Of a stretch of 20,998 nucleotides of DNA, positions 9,702 to 17,514 are shown one piece after another. A program made the translations under genes and the position numbers. Every line of letters begins with the position of its first letter. Position 1 is the first letter of the stretch. Origin of the DNA: Pseudomonadota bacterium (lineage in GTDB: Bacteria > Myxococcota > Polyangia > Polyangiales > Polyangiaceae); NCBI GenBank assembly GCA_023419055.1, contig JAEZYO010000779.1:1-20998 (forward strand), in the 5' to 3' direction. Under the pieces are notes generated by a model, which saw nothing but the letters and a program-made list of their open reading frames with translations, ran no database searches and was not told where the DNA came from.

Positions 9702-11105
9702 TCAGGGCAGCTGCTCGACCCGGACCGCGTTGGTTGCTCCACGTACTCCCACACGCGCCCCGTATACCATGACGAAGCGCTCGCCGGACTTCACGAGTCC
9801 GTTGTCCGTCAAAAGCTGCGTGATATCGCGAACCTGATCTTCCAGGCTCTGCTTCTGAGCGACCAAGGAGCGCGGGGCCACGCCCCAGTGGAGCGCGAGC
9901 TGACGAAGAGTCCGCTCGTCCGACGAGAAGGCCAGGATCGGCACGCCCGGACGCGCCTTGGAGACCAGGCGCGCGGTGACGCCGCTCTCGGTCAGCGTGA
10001 CGACCAGCTTGGCCCCCACTTCGCGCGCGATGGCGCACGCGGCGTGCGCGATCGAGTCCGGCGTCGTGTGGTCCGGCTCGGAAGCGCTCGGCGCGAAGAA
10101 GCGGCTCGCCTCGGCTTGGCGAATGATGCGGTCCATCATGCGCACGGCCTGGTGCGGGAACTTGCCGGTCGCGCTCTCGGCGGAGAGCATCACCGCGTCC
10201 GCGCCCTGGAACACGGCGTGGGCGACGTCGCTCGCCTCGGCGCGCGTCGGGCGCGGAGAATCCACCATCGATTGGAGCATCTCCGTCGCCACGATCACGG
10301 GCTTTCGGTGAATGCGACAGGTGCCGATGATCTGCTTCTGGATGACGGGGACCGTCTCCGGCGGCAGCTCCACGCCGAGGTCACCGCGCGCCACCATCGC
10401 CGCGTCGGCGGTGCGCACGATCGAGTCGAGGCGCTCCACCGCGGTCGGGGTCTCGATCTTGGCCACGATCGGCGTCGGGCGGCCCTTGCGCTCACAGATC
10501 TCTCGCAGCTCCTGCACCTCTTCGGCGCGACGCACGAACGAGAGCGCGACGTAGTCGACGCCCGCTTGCAGACCGAAGTCGAGATCCTTGCGATCCTTCT
10601 CCGTGAGCGCCGCGAGCCGGAGGCTGCCGGAGGGCAGATTCACGCCCATCTTCGAGCGCATCGGGCCGCCGTGCTCGACTCGGACCTGCACGCGCTCGCC
10701 CTTGATGCCGACCACGCGGAGCTCCACCTGGCCGTCGGAGAGCAGAATGCGATCGTCGAGGCGAACGTCGTGCGCGAGCCCCTCGTAACCGATCGCGACG
10801 GTGCGATCGTCACCGGTGTCACCCGAGATCAGGTCGACCACGTCGCCGGTCTCGAGCGCCGCAGGTCCGACCTTGCCGGTGCGGATCTTCGGGCCGCAGA
10901 GATCCTGGAGGATGGCCACGTACTTCCCGAGAGCAGCGCTTTCGGCCCGGACCATTTCGAGCCGCTTCTGGTGCTCTTCGTGCGTGCCGTGGGAGAAATT
11001 GAGACGAGCGACATCCATGCCCGCTTCGATGAGACCGCGAATACCCTCTCGGCTTTCGACGGCGGGACCGATGGTGCAGACGATTTTGGCGCGACGAGCG
11101 ATCAT
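9702..11105 (-). CDS. pyk: Pyruvate kinase
   Basis: The 467-residue enzyme makes pyruvate and ATP from phosphoenolpyruvate and ADP, the last step of glycolysis, in the cytoplasm. Visible signatures are KIVCTIGP at the start, RLNFSHG (34-40), GPKIRTG (71-77), the active-site stretch IVAKIETPTAVERLD, ARGDLGVELP, ATEMLQSM and SAESATGKFP. Length is normal for the family. Lys73 sits where the muscle enzyme has Glu117; a lysine there is known to mark potassium-independent pyruvate kinases. The ATG at 11105 is preceded by AAGG at six bases. The frame stays open far upstream, but that part is antisense to lysA. A Ser/Thr kinase gene follows after 25 bp. Very confident. Confidence -1.
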   Translation of the reverse strand: MIARRAKIVCTIGPAVESREGIRGLIEAGMDVARLNFSHGTHEEHQKRLEMVRAESAALGKYVAILQDLCGPKIRTGKVGPAALETGDVVDLISGDTGDDRTVAIGYEGLAHDVRLDDRILLSDGQVELRVVGIKGERVQVRVEHGGPMRSKMGVNLPSGSLRLAALTEKDRKDLDFGLQAGVDYVALSFVRRAEEVQELREICERKGRPTPIVAKIETPTAVERLDSIVRTADAAMVARGDLGVELPPETVPVIQKQIIGTCRIHRKPVIVATEMLQSMVDSPRPTRAEASDVAHAVFQGADAVMLSAESATGKFPHQAVRMMDRIIRQAEASRFFAPSASEPDHTTPDSIAHAACAIAREVGAKLVVTLTESGVTARLVSKARPGVPILAFSSDERTLRQLALHWGVAPRSLVAQKQSLEDQVRDITQLLTDNGLVKSGERFVMVYGARVGVRGATNAVRVEQLP

Positions 11106-11294
11106 GACAACCTTGAGCAAGGGTCGCCCGAGCGATGCCGCTGGTCGGCATCCGGCTCGAGGCGGCCGAACGAGTCCAGCATGCCACAGGGCCAGACAAG
11201 TGGGGTAGGCGCCCGGTCGAAGTTCTGAAGGCTCCGGCGATCTTTTTCTGTCGGCCGGTAGGTAGCCCGAATTCGTGATAGAGCCCCCGCGACG

Positions 11295-12551
11295 ATGTCG
11301 GGCTTTCGACGCGATGCGCAAGGCGTGGCCACCCTCGGCGGCGGCTCCCTCCAAGAACTGCGGCGGAGCGCCGGCGTCCCCTCTCCTGCCTATTTCTACG
11401 ACGTCACGGGCATGGCCGAGGGAGCGCGTGCCCTCGTCGGTGCGTTTTCGGGTCGCAAAGGGCTCGTCGCGTACGCCATGAAGGCCAACTCCGCAGGGTC
11501 TATCCTGCGCGCTTTCAAGGCCGCGGGCACGGGCGCCGACATCGTGTCCGGAGCCGAGCTCGAGGTCGCCATCGGCGCCGGTATCGAGCCGCGTCAAATC
11601 GTCATGAGCGGCGTGGCCAAGGCGGATTGGGAAATGGACTTGGCCCTCGGAACCGGCATCCGGGCCCTCCAGCTCGAGAGCGTGGAAGAAGTCGATCGCC
11701 TCGCCGCCCGTGCCCGGGCGGTCGGCAAGCAGGGCCGAGTGTCGCTTCGCATCAAACCGGGCGTCGGGATCGACTCGCATGCGCACATCGCGACAGGGCA
11801 CGACGAAGCCAAGTTCGGCATCGCGATAGGCGACCTCCCCGCAGCGTACGCGGCGCTCGACCGCCACAGCGACGTGCTCGATCACGTGGGCTTCTCGGTG
11901 CACGTGGGCTCGATGATGACAGACCCGACGCCGTACCTCGCGGCCGCGCGCGTGGTGTGCGACGTGGCGCGCGCACGGCGCGCGAGCGGGCGCTCGCTCG
12001 AGTTCCTCGATTTCGGCGGCGGCTACGGCATCGACTACGGCGGCAAGCCCGCCGAGCCGGCGCCTCGCTTCGTAGCGGCAGCGTTCGAGCTCCTCGACGA
12101 GTGCGGACTCTCCGATCTCGAGCTCGTGATCGAGCCGGGACGCAGCCTGGTCGCGCCCTACGGCGTCCTCGTCGCGAGCGTGCTGCAGAGCAAGCAGAGC
12201 GGCGATCGACGCTGGATCATGATCGATGCCGGCATGAACGATCTGATTCGCCCGGCGCTCTACGGCGCGCGGCATCGCATCGAGCCGTTGGATCGCCCGC
12301 CGGGTGGCACTGAATGGCGCGTGGTGGGCCCCGTCTGCGAGAGCTCGGACGACTTTGGCTTTCATGCCCTGGGCGAGGTCCCTCCGGCGGAGGTCGCGAT
12401 CCGCGACGCGGGTGCGTACAGCTTCGCGATGGCGAGCGAGTACAACGGCCGCCCGCTGCCAGCCGAAGTGTTCGTCGTGGAGGGTCGAGTCCAGATGGTG
12501 AGCCCGAGTCCAGGGCGCAACTCCTGGGTGACGCGACGACTCGAAGCCTGA
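11295..12551 (+). CDS. lysA: Diaminopimelate decarboxylase
   Basis: The 418-residue PLP enzyme converts meso-diaminopimelate to lysine and CO2, the last step of lysine synthesis. The PLP lysine is K63 in YAMKANS. Other signatures are the barrel motif HVGSMM, the phosphate-binding DFGGGYGI, EPGRSLVA, and the C-terminal GPVCESSDDFG with the cysteine that reaches the active site across the dimer. DAGMNDLIRPALYGARH and the late YNGRP are typical of LysA. Length is normal. The ATG at 11295 fits the family start; only weak ribosome-site sequence precedes it. It is divergent from pyk across 189 bp that includes a T-rich stretch (CTTTTTCTG) and probably both promoters. Very confident. Confidence -1.
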   Translation: MSGFRRDAQGVATLGGGSLQELRRSAGVPSPAYFYDVTGMAEGARALVGAFSGRKGLVAYAMKANSAGSILRAFKAAGTGADIVSGAELEVAIGAGIEPRQIVMSGVAKADWEMDLALGTGIRALQLESVEEVDRLAARARAVGKQGRVSLRIKPGVGIDSHAHIATGHDEAKFGIAIGDLPAAYAALDRHSDVLDHVGFSVHVGSMMTDPTPYLAAARVVCDVARARRASGRSLEFLDFGGGYGIDYGGKPAEPAPRFVAAAFELLDECGLSDLELVIEPGRSLVAPYGVLVASVLQSKQSGDRRWIMIDAGMNDLIRPALYGARHRIEPLDRPPGGTEWRVVGPVCESSDDFGFHALGEVPPAEVAIRDAGAYSFAMASEYNGRPLPAEVFVVEGRVQMVSPSPGRNSWVTRRLEA

Positions 12552-12974
12552 GCGAAGGGGCGCCGGTGAGGTCGAGGCGACGCCTCCGCATCAAACTATT
12601 GGGCGCACTGCGTCGAAGGCGCGCTCTTCACGGGCGGATTGTCTTCGTCAATCCTCACACGGTGTTGCCCCGCATGTTCCAGGCGCTCGGAGCGCGAGCT
12701 TCCTCATCGCGCTCGCTCCGGCCCTCCTGATGATCGACTTCATCTTGCCGGGGCTGCTCGTCGGCCGCCACATCGAGACGCTCCCGAAGCTCAGCCCCTT
12801 CGCTCGCGTCCTCGTTGATCTCGACGCTGCTCCGGATCAGCGGTGCGCCCTGTTACGTGGCCGCCCTCGTGACCGGAGCGTCACTCACGGGCTGCACCTC
12901 TTGCTCTCGCTCGCCGAGCCGCGCGGAAGCGCGCTCGCGGCGGCGCCGTCGACCCCGAACCCGTGAGCGCTCGC
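12552..12974. other. 423-bp gap between convergent genes, no supported gene
   Basis: I find no gene I can support here. A perfect small stem (GAGGC-GAC-GCCTC, 12574-12586) lies 22 bases after the lysA stop without a T-run. One plus-strand frame encodes a hydrophobic stretch (SFLIALAPALLMIDFILPGL, about 12697-12756), and another encodes a lipobox-like VAALVTGASLTGC (about 12860-12898). Neither continues into plausible protein; both turn Arg/Pro-rich. This may be decayed coding sequence or chance. Confidence -1.
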
Positions 12975-15206
12975 TCACTCGCCGGCGCGACGCTTCGGAT
13001 CGACCTGCTCGCGCGAGGCGCTCGAGGGCGCCCGATAGCCGCCGCTCGGACGAGCGGTAGACGAGGGGCCGACTTGCGGCCTGCTCGATGGAGGCGGCGG
13101 ACGCGAGCCGCGCGTCGCCGACATGGTGCTCGACGAATCGAGCCGGCGCGCTCCGCTGCCCTTGCCCGGGGAAACCGTGCGGGTGCGGTAAACCTCGCCG
13201 TCGACGACGACCTCGACACCGAGGGTCCTGCAGCGCCGGGCGAGCCGCTCCAGATCGACCCCGGGCGCGACGAGCAGGCCCGAAGGCGGGGACGGGTCGA
13301 TGAAGAGGTCGACGGTCTGGCGACGAGTGCGCAAAAGCTCGCGAATCTCCGGATCTTCGACCCAGAGGAAGCCCATGGTCGCGACGAACTCGCCGCGCCC
13401 GATGACGGCGCTCACCTGCATGAGCGTGCGCGCGATCGGGTCCGGTAGGCTCGCCAAGGTCTCGAGCCGGGCCTTGAGGACGTCCGCCTCGAAGCCGGCA
13501 GAGAGCGCCTGGGAGATGGTCTGCGGCGTGATGAGGACATCGAGCTCCCCCATCACGCTGCCGACCTCGACGAACGGGGCCAGCGCGATGATGGAGCCGA
13601 CGCTCGCTTCCGGACCGACGCGGAGCGCCTGGTTGTCGATGAAGCGGCTCGACGTGGCGACAGCGGGCGCCGCCTCGGAGCTGTTCGAGAGGTAAGCACG
13701 ACCCCGCGGGGTGATGCGCAGCGTCGGCCCGACGGTACCCTCCACGTCCTCGACGTCCCCGAGGTCGACCACCCCGAGCAGGTGCAGGCTCTCGAGCGCG
13801 ATGCGACGAGCGATCTCCACCGGCGTCGAGACGGCGATACCCAGGCGTTGAGCCCAGCGCTCGATCAGGCGCCCTACCCCCGGAGTGCGCGCGTCCGAAC
13901 GCACGTAGGCCGCGATGGCTTCCCAGGGTACCCAGCGACCGTCCGCGAGCTCCTGCAGCGCTTCGAGGACCAGCTCCTTCAGGACCGAAGCGGCGCTCGG
14001 CTCGCGCGCCTCGAGCGGCGCTCGCAGCACCTCACCGTCCGGGCGCGCCTCGTCCCAAGCGCCACCGCGGCGCCAGGCGAGAAATAGGGCGCGGCCGAGC
14101 TCCCCCACGACGAGAGACCCGGGCGGCGCCGCCGTACCCACGGCAGACGGATCCCAGAGACCGATCGCGCGACTCAGCGCGGCGGTGAAGGCGATGGCTT
14201 CTTGGTCGCGACCGAAGCGCGTCGCGAACTTGGAAATCAACGAGCGAGGTGTACCCACCCCCGGCCTCACCTCCACGCTCGGGTCGCGCACGCTGAGCGC
14301 CATGGCGAGCGCAACGGGCGCGGGATCCTCGGCGAAGCGAGCTCGACGCGGCGCGTGATCGTCACCCAAGACGAAGCTGCGGATCGCGTGACGCTGAGCT
14401 TCACGCTCGGCGCGCCGCTGCTCTCCGACGATGGCGGCCACCTCGGTCGGAATGACGTGACGATTCGGGTGAATCGGAATCAGGTAACCGCGCCGCTCGA
14501 GCGCGAAGCCCACGCCGCGCCGCGAAGGCGTCGCACCCATGGCCCCGCGCAGGCGCAGCGGCTCGCGTTCGAGGTCGAGCAGCTCCTCCGTGTCGACCTC
14601 GCCGCCTACGTGCTCGACGGCGTTCAGCAGCTTGCGCTCGAGGGGCGCGAGCTCCTCGATCTCGCGTCGAAGACGCGCGCCGTCGGCGAAAGCCTCCCAG
14701 GCTGGTTCGAGCGCGAGCGAGAGCGGCGGAGTAGCCGAGCGACCGAGGTAGTGGCTCGCGACGCTCCCGGCCACGTCGGGGTGGAGCTGCCAGAGAAGCG
14801 CACGAACCCCGTGGGGGTCCTCGCCTTCCCAGGGCCGCAATTGGAGCAGGTGGGCGACCGGCAGCAGCAGCTCGACCCCGGTGCCACGGCTTCGGACGAA
14901 AATGACGCCGCGCGCTACGAGCGGTTCGACGGCAGCGGGCAGGCTCCGCGCATAGAGCACGCCCTTCGCTTCGGCGACCCGGTAAAGCAGCTCACGAGTC
15001 GGGCCCGGCAAGATGCCGGGATCGCGAAGCTCCGGAAGCTGTAAGAGGACCCTGGCGACCTGTGACGGGATGTCGATGCGCTTGGCCTCGTCGACGCGGA
15101 TCTTGATCCGCGCGATCAGGCTCTCGAGCTCCCGGTCCGGGAGCTGACGGAGAACGTCCACCAAGCGAATTGGGCCGGACGCGAGATCTTTGCGGCTCTG
15201 AGGCAT
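12975..15206 (-). CDS. Stand-alone protein with XPB/Ssl2 N-terminal-like (helicase-associated) domain
   Basis: The 743-residue protein begins with helical sequence that includes LVDVLRQLPDRELESLI. Residues about 530-676 (LRVGPEASVGSIIAL, then ISQALSAGFEADVLKARLETL, then IRELLRTRRQTVDLFI and SGLLVAPGVDLERLARRCR) match the pattern of the helicase-associated domain found at the N-terminus of XPB/Ssl2 helicases. I see no Walker A/DEAH motor anywhere in the protein. The last 67 residues are Pro/Ser/Arg-rich and probably disordered. It may bind DNA or regulate a helicase encoded elsewhere, but that is inference. The start lacks an obvious ribosome site. Domain identity is moderately confident; role unknown. 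Confidence -1.
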   Translation of the reverse strand: MPQSRKDLASGPIRLVDVLRQLPDRELESLIARIKIRVDEAKRIDIPSQVARVLLQLPELRDPGILPGPTRELLYRVAEAKGVLYARSLPAAVEPLVARGVIFVRSRGTGVELLLPVAHLLQLRPWEGEDPHGVRALLWQLHPDVAGSVASHYLGRSATPPLSLALEPAWEAFADGARLRREIEELAPLERKLLNAVEHVGGEVDTEELLDLEREPLRLRGAMGATPSRRGVGFALERRGYLIPIHPNRHVIPTEVAAIVGEQRRAEREAQRHAIRSFVLGDDHAPRRARFAEDPAPVALAMALSVRDPSVEVRPGVGTPRSLISKFATRFGRDQEAIAFTAALSRAIGLWDPSAVGTAAPPGSLVVGELGRALFLAWRRGGAWDEARPDGEVLRAPLEAREPSAASVLKELVLEALQELADGRWVPWEAIAAYVRSDARTPGVGRLIERWAQRLGIAVSTPVEIARRIALESLHLLGVVDLGDVEDVEGTVGPTLRITPRGRAYLSNSSEAAPAVATSSRFIDNQALRVGPEASVGSIIALAPFVEVGSVMGELDVLITPQTISQALSAGFEADVLKARLETLASLPDPIARTLMQVSAVIGRGEFVATMGFLWVEDPEIRELLRTRRQTVDLFIDPSPPSGLLVAPGVDLERLARRCRTLGVEVVVDGEVYRTRTVSPGKGSGARRLDSSSTMSATRGSRPPPPSSRPQVGPSSTARPSGGYRAPSSASREQVDPKRRAGE

Positions 15207-15562
15207 GAGACGTGATGGTCAGGTCGTACCGTGGGGCTCCCCCACCCGAAGCGAGGTGCGAGCTTTCCGAAGGCTTCTCATAAGAACCAGCTTTGTCGAG
15301 TTCTGTCCAGTGCGGCGAGCCGGTTCAGGCGGGAAAACGGCCGTGACACATTGCCCCTCCATCATCGGAAGGCTCCGCTAGCCCGAGGCCGCCAGTTTCG
15401 AAACACTTTTCGAGGCGGAGAAGGAAATACCCGCCATTTCGGAGGGATAGGATTACTCTCCAGGGTTTCATCCTTCCCATTTCGGCACTTTTGTCGCTTT
15501 CATTGCGGCGCCGTTCCGCCGCATCGAGACTTCCTCCCCCCAACCCCGTCTAGACACCCGCC
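15207..15562. other. 356-bp divergent intergenic region
   Basis: This is the longest clearly regulatory gap in the window. Besides the minus-strand promoter candidate it holds two exact copies of CCATTTCGG (15434-15442 and 15477-15485, 43 bp apart) and an inverted repeat CGAAA-CACT-TTTCG (15399-15412) within a longer CCGCC...GGCGG frame. I found no open frame here that looks like protein. It probably controls both the XPB-like gene and the HD gene. Confidence -1.
15280..15309 (-). promoter_or_regulatory. Candidate sigma-70-type promoter for the XPB-like gene
   Basis: On the minus strand TGGACA (15309-15304, five of six to TTGACA) is followed after 18 bases by TCTTAT (15285-15280, four of six to TATAAT). 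It would give a leader of about 65-70 bases before the ATG at 15206. The local sequence is less GC-rich than its surroundings. Confidence -1.
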
Positions 15563-16855
15563 ATGATCTTGCGCGACCCGGTACACGGCCTCGTCGCCTT
15601 CGAAACACCGGAAGAGAGCATCGTTCCGGCGCTTCTCGAGGCCGCCGAAATTCAGCGCTTACGGCGTGTGCGACAGATGGGGCTCGCCTCCCTCGCCTAC
15701 CCGGGCGCCGACCACACGCGCTTCTCTCACGCTGTGGGGGCCGCTCACGTGATGAAGGAGCTCCTCCGACGCCTCCGTTCGTTGCATGAGGCTTTGCCAT
15801 TCTGGCAGCGCGTGACCACCGAGCGAGCTCGCGAGGCACTCGCGGCCGCTCTGCTCCACGACGTGGGGCACGGCCCCTTCTCGCACCTCTTCGAAGAGGC
15901 GCTCCCCAAGGCTCGACGGCACGAGGATTGGACGCGCCGCGTCGTGCTCGATCCGAGCACGGACGTCCACCGCATCCTCCAGCGCTTCGATCCGCACCTC
16001 CCCGCGAGGGTCGCCGATCTCATTCACGGACGGCACGAGGTCACGTTCCTCGCGCGCGCGGTCAGCGGCACCTTCGACGTCGACCGCTGCGACTATCTCC
16101 TCCGGGACGCTCACGCGACCGGGGTGAGCTACGGGCGCTTCGATCTCGATTGGCTGATTCGCAGCCTCTGCTTCGGCAAGGCGAGCGAACCCGACAAGGC
16201 GCCTCCGCTCGCGATCGACGGCAGCAAGGGCATCCCCGCCATCGAGTCGTTCTTGTTGGCGCGACTGTTCATGTTCCAGCAGGTCTACTTTCACAAGACC
16301 GAGCGCGCGAGCGAGTGGATGCTCTCTCGCATCTTCGAGCGCGTGGGCTGGCTGCTCGGCGAGGGCAAGCGCCTGCCGGGTACCCCTCCCGCCATCGTCT
16401 CGCTCAGCCGCGAAGGTGACGCGCCGCTCGACGAGTACCTCTCGCTCGACGACGGGGCGCTCTGGGTCGCGATCGCGAGCTGGCGCGACTCCGACGATCC
16501 GGTGCTCTCCGATCTCACGAGGCGAGTGTTCGCTCGCAAGCTGTTCAAGACGCTCGAGCTCTTCCCGCATCAATCCGGCCCCCGCGAGCGCGTCGAGCGG
16601 CTCGCGGGGGCGCGCGCCGGCGCGCGCCGGGCGGGCTTCGATCCCGAGATCCACGTGGGCCTCGACGCGGCGTCCACCCTCGCCTTCGACGACACGAACG
16701 ATCCGCTGATGGTCGCGTTTCCGCGCGGAGAAATGCGGCCGCTCGCCGAGGTGTCCTTTCTGCTCGGCCGCCTCGCGGGGCAGCGTATGGAGCGGGTGCG
16801 ATTGATCTTCGCGCCGGAGCTCCGGGACGAGATCGAGAAAGCGGTCGGCTCGTGA
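15563..16855 (+). CDS. HD-domain phosphohydrolase (SAMHD1/YwfO-like)
   Basis: The 430-residue protein belongs to the HD metal-dependent phosphohydrolases that include dNTP triphosphohydrolases. It opens with the family start RDPVHG, then LRRVRQMGLASLAYPGADHTRFSH in which H56 is the first metal ligand, then LLHDVGHGPFSH with H99-D100, and DVDRCDYLLRDAHATGV carrying the last aspartate (D172 or D174). All ligands are present, so it should be active, probably on a nucleotide triphosphate; the exact substrate cannot be read from sequence. The ATG sits just after the long divergent gap with no strong ribosome site. Its stop overlaps the next gene's start (GTGA), so the two are translationally coupled. 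Confidence -1.
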   Translation: MILRDPVHGLVAFETPEESIVPALLEAAEIQRLRRVRQMGLASLAYPGADHTRFSHAVGAAHVMKELLRRLRSLHEALPFWQRVTTERAREALAAALLHDVGHGPFSHLFEEALPKARRHEDWTRRVVLDPSTDVHRILQRFDPHLPARVADLIHGRHEVTFLARAVSGTFDVDRCDYLLRDAHATGVSYGRFDLDWLIRSLCFGKASEPDKAPPLAIDGSKGIPAIESFLLARLFMFQQVYFHKTERASEWMLSRIFERVGWLLGEGKRLPGTPPAIVSLSREGDAPLDEYLSLDDGALWVAIASWRDSDDPVLSDLTRRVFARKLFKTLELFPHQSGPRERVERLAGARAGARRAGFDPEIHVGLDAASTLAFDDTNDPLMVAFPRGEMRPLAEVSFLLGRLAGQRMERVRLIFAPELRDEIEKAVGS

Positions 16856-17508
16856 AGCTCGTCGCGCCCGTCCTCGCGCTGTCGCTCGCGTCGGCGTTCG
16901 CGTCGAGCGCGCGCGCCGACAGCGCGTTCGGGCGGCAGACGACCTCGGACGTGCGCGGCCAGGTCGACGGCAACGCGACCTCCCCTACGGGTGACGGCGT
17001 GTACGGTCGCTTCGACGGCGATCTCGATCTCGGCGTCGGTGCCGGCGCGGCCTACCTGACCGGGCCCGGCAGGTTCGGCTTCTCCGGGCGGCTCAGCGCG
17101 CACTACTTCGCCGTGGCCGGGGTCTACGTCGACTACTGGGACGCGCTCGACGGCGGCGCCTCTACGCGCCGCGCGCTCGGCTTCGGGGTAGACGTGAGGC
17201 CCCTGTTCATTCCGCGCTGGTCTACGAACCGGCAGATCGGGCGGCCCTTCGTCGATCTGACGCTCGACTCGATCTCGCTCGGGCTCGGCGCGTTCTTCGC
17301 GCAGCCGAACGACGAGAGCTTCGGGGACGAGCGCGGGTTCGAGGCCTCCCTCGGGTTCGGCGTGCCGCTGCTCGCCCGCGCCGACGGCCCCTGGCTCGAG
17401 CTTCGCGGGGCGCTCGAGTGGCCGAACTCGAGCGACGTCCGTGAGAAGGCGCTCCTGCTCCTCACCTTTCACTTCTTCACGCTGAGCCCGTTCGCTCGCG
17501 CCGACTGA
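16852..17508 (+). CDS. Small exported beta-rich protein, possibly an outer-membrane barrel
   Basis: The 218-residue protein starts at GTG and overlaps the HD gene stop by four bases. A signal peptide with cleavage near SARA-D (residue 22) is clear. The mature part alternates hydrophobic and polar residues with many Gly, Tyr and Phe (GDLDLGVGAGAAYL, FSGRLSAHYFAVAG, LGLGAFFAQ, LLLLTFHFFTLSPFARAD) and ends in strand-like sequence, which suggests a barrel of perhaps eight to ten strands. I do not recognise a named family. Coupling to an HD phosphohydrolase is odd and may only reflect shared expression. Confidence -1.
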   Translation: MKLVAPVLALSLASAFASSARADSAFGRQTTSDVRGQVDGNATSPTGDGVYGRFDGDLDLGVGAGAAYLTGPGRFGFSGRLSAHYFAVAGVYVDYWDALDGGASTRRALGFGVDVRPLFIPRWSTNRQIGRPFVDLTLDSISLGLGAFFAQPNDESFGDERGFEASLGFGVPLLARADGPWLELRGALEWPNSSDVREKALLLLTFHFFTLSPFARAD

Positions 17509-17514
17509 GCGGCT

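Noticed and set aside
9456..11228. 590-codon plus-strand frame
   Set aside because: It is antisense to pyk and the kinase start, rich in Arg, His and Asp, with no motif.
11106..12365. 420-residue N-terminal extension of the pyruvate kinase frame
   Set aside because: The extension is antisense to lysA, has no recognisable domain, and pyruvate kinase begins normally at the ATG at 11105.
12815..13060. Small lipoprotein reading with lipobox LTGC
   Set aside because: After the lipobox the sequence becomes Arg-rich filler and runs antisense into the XPB-like gene. There is no good start or ribosome site.
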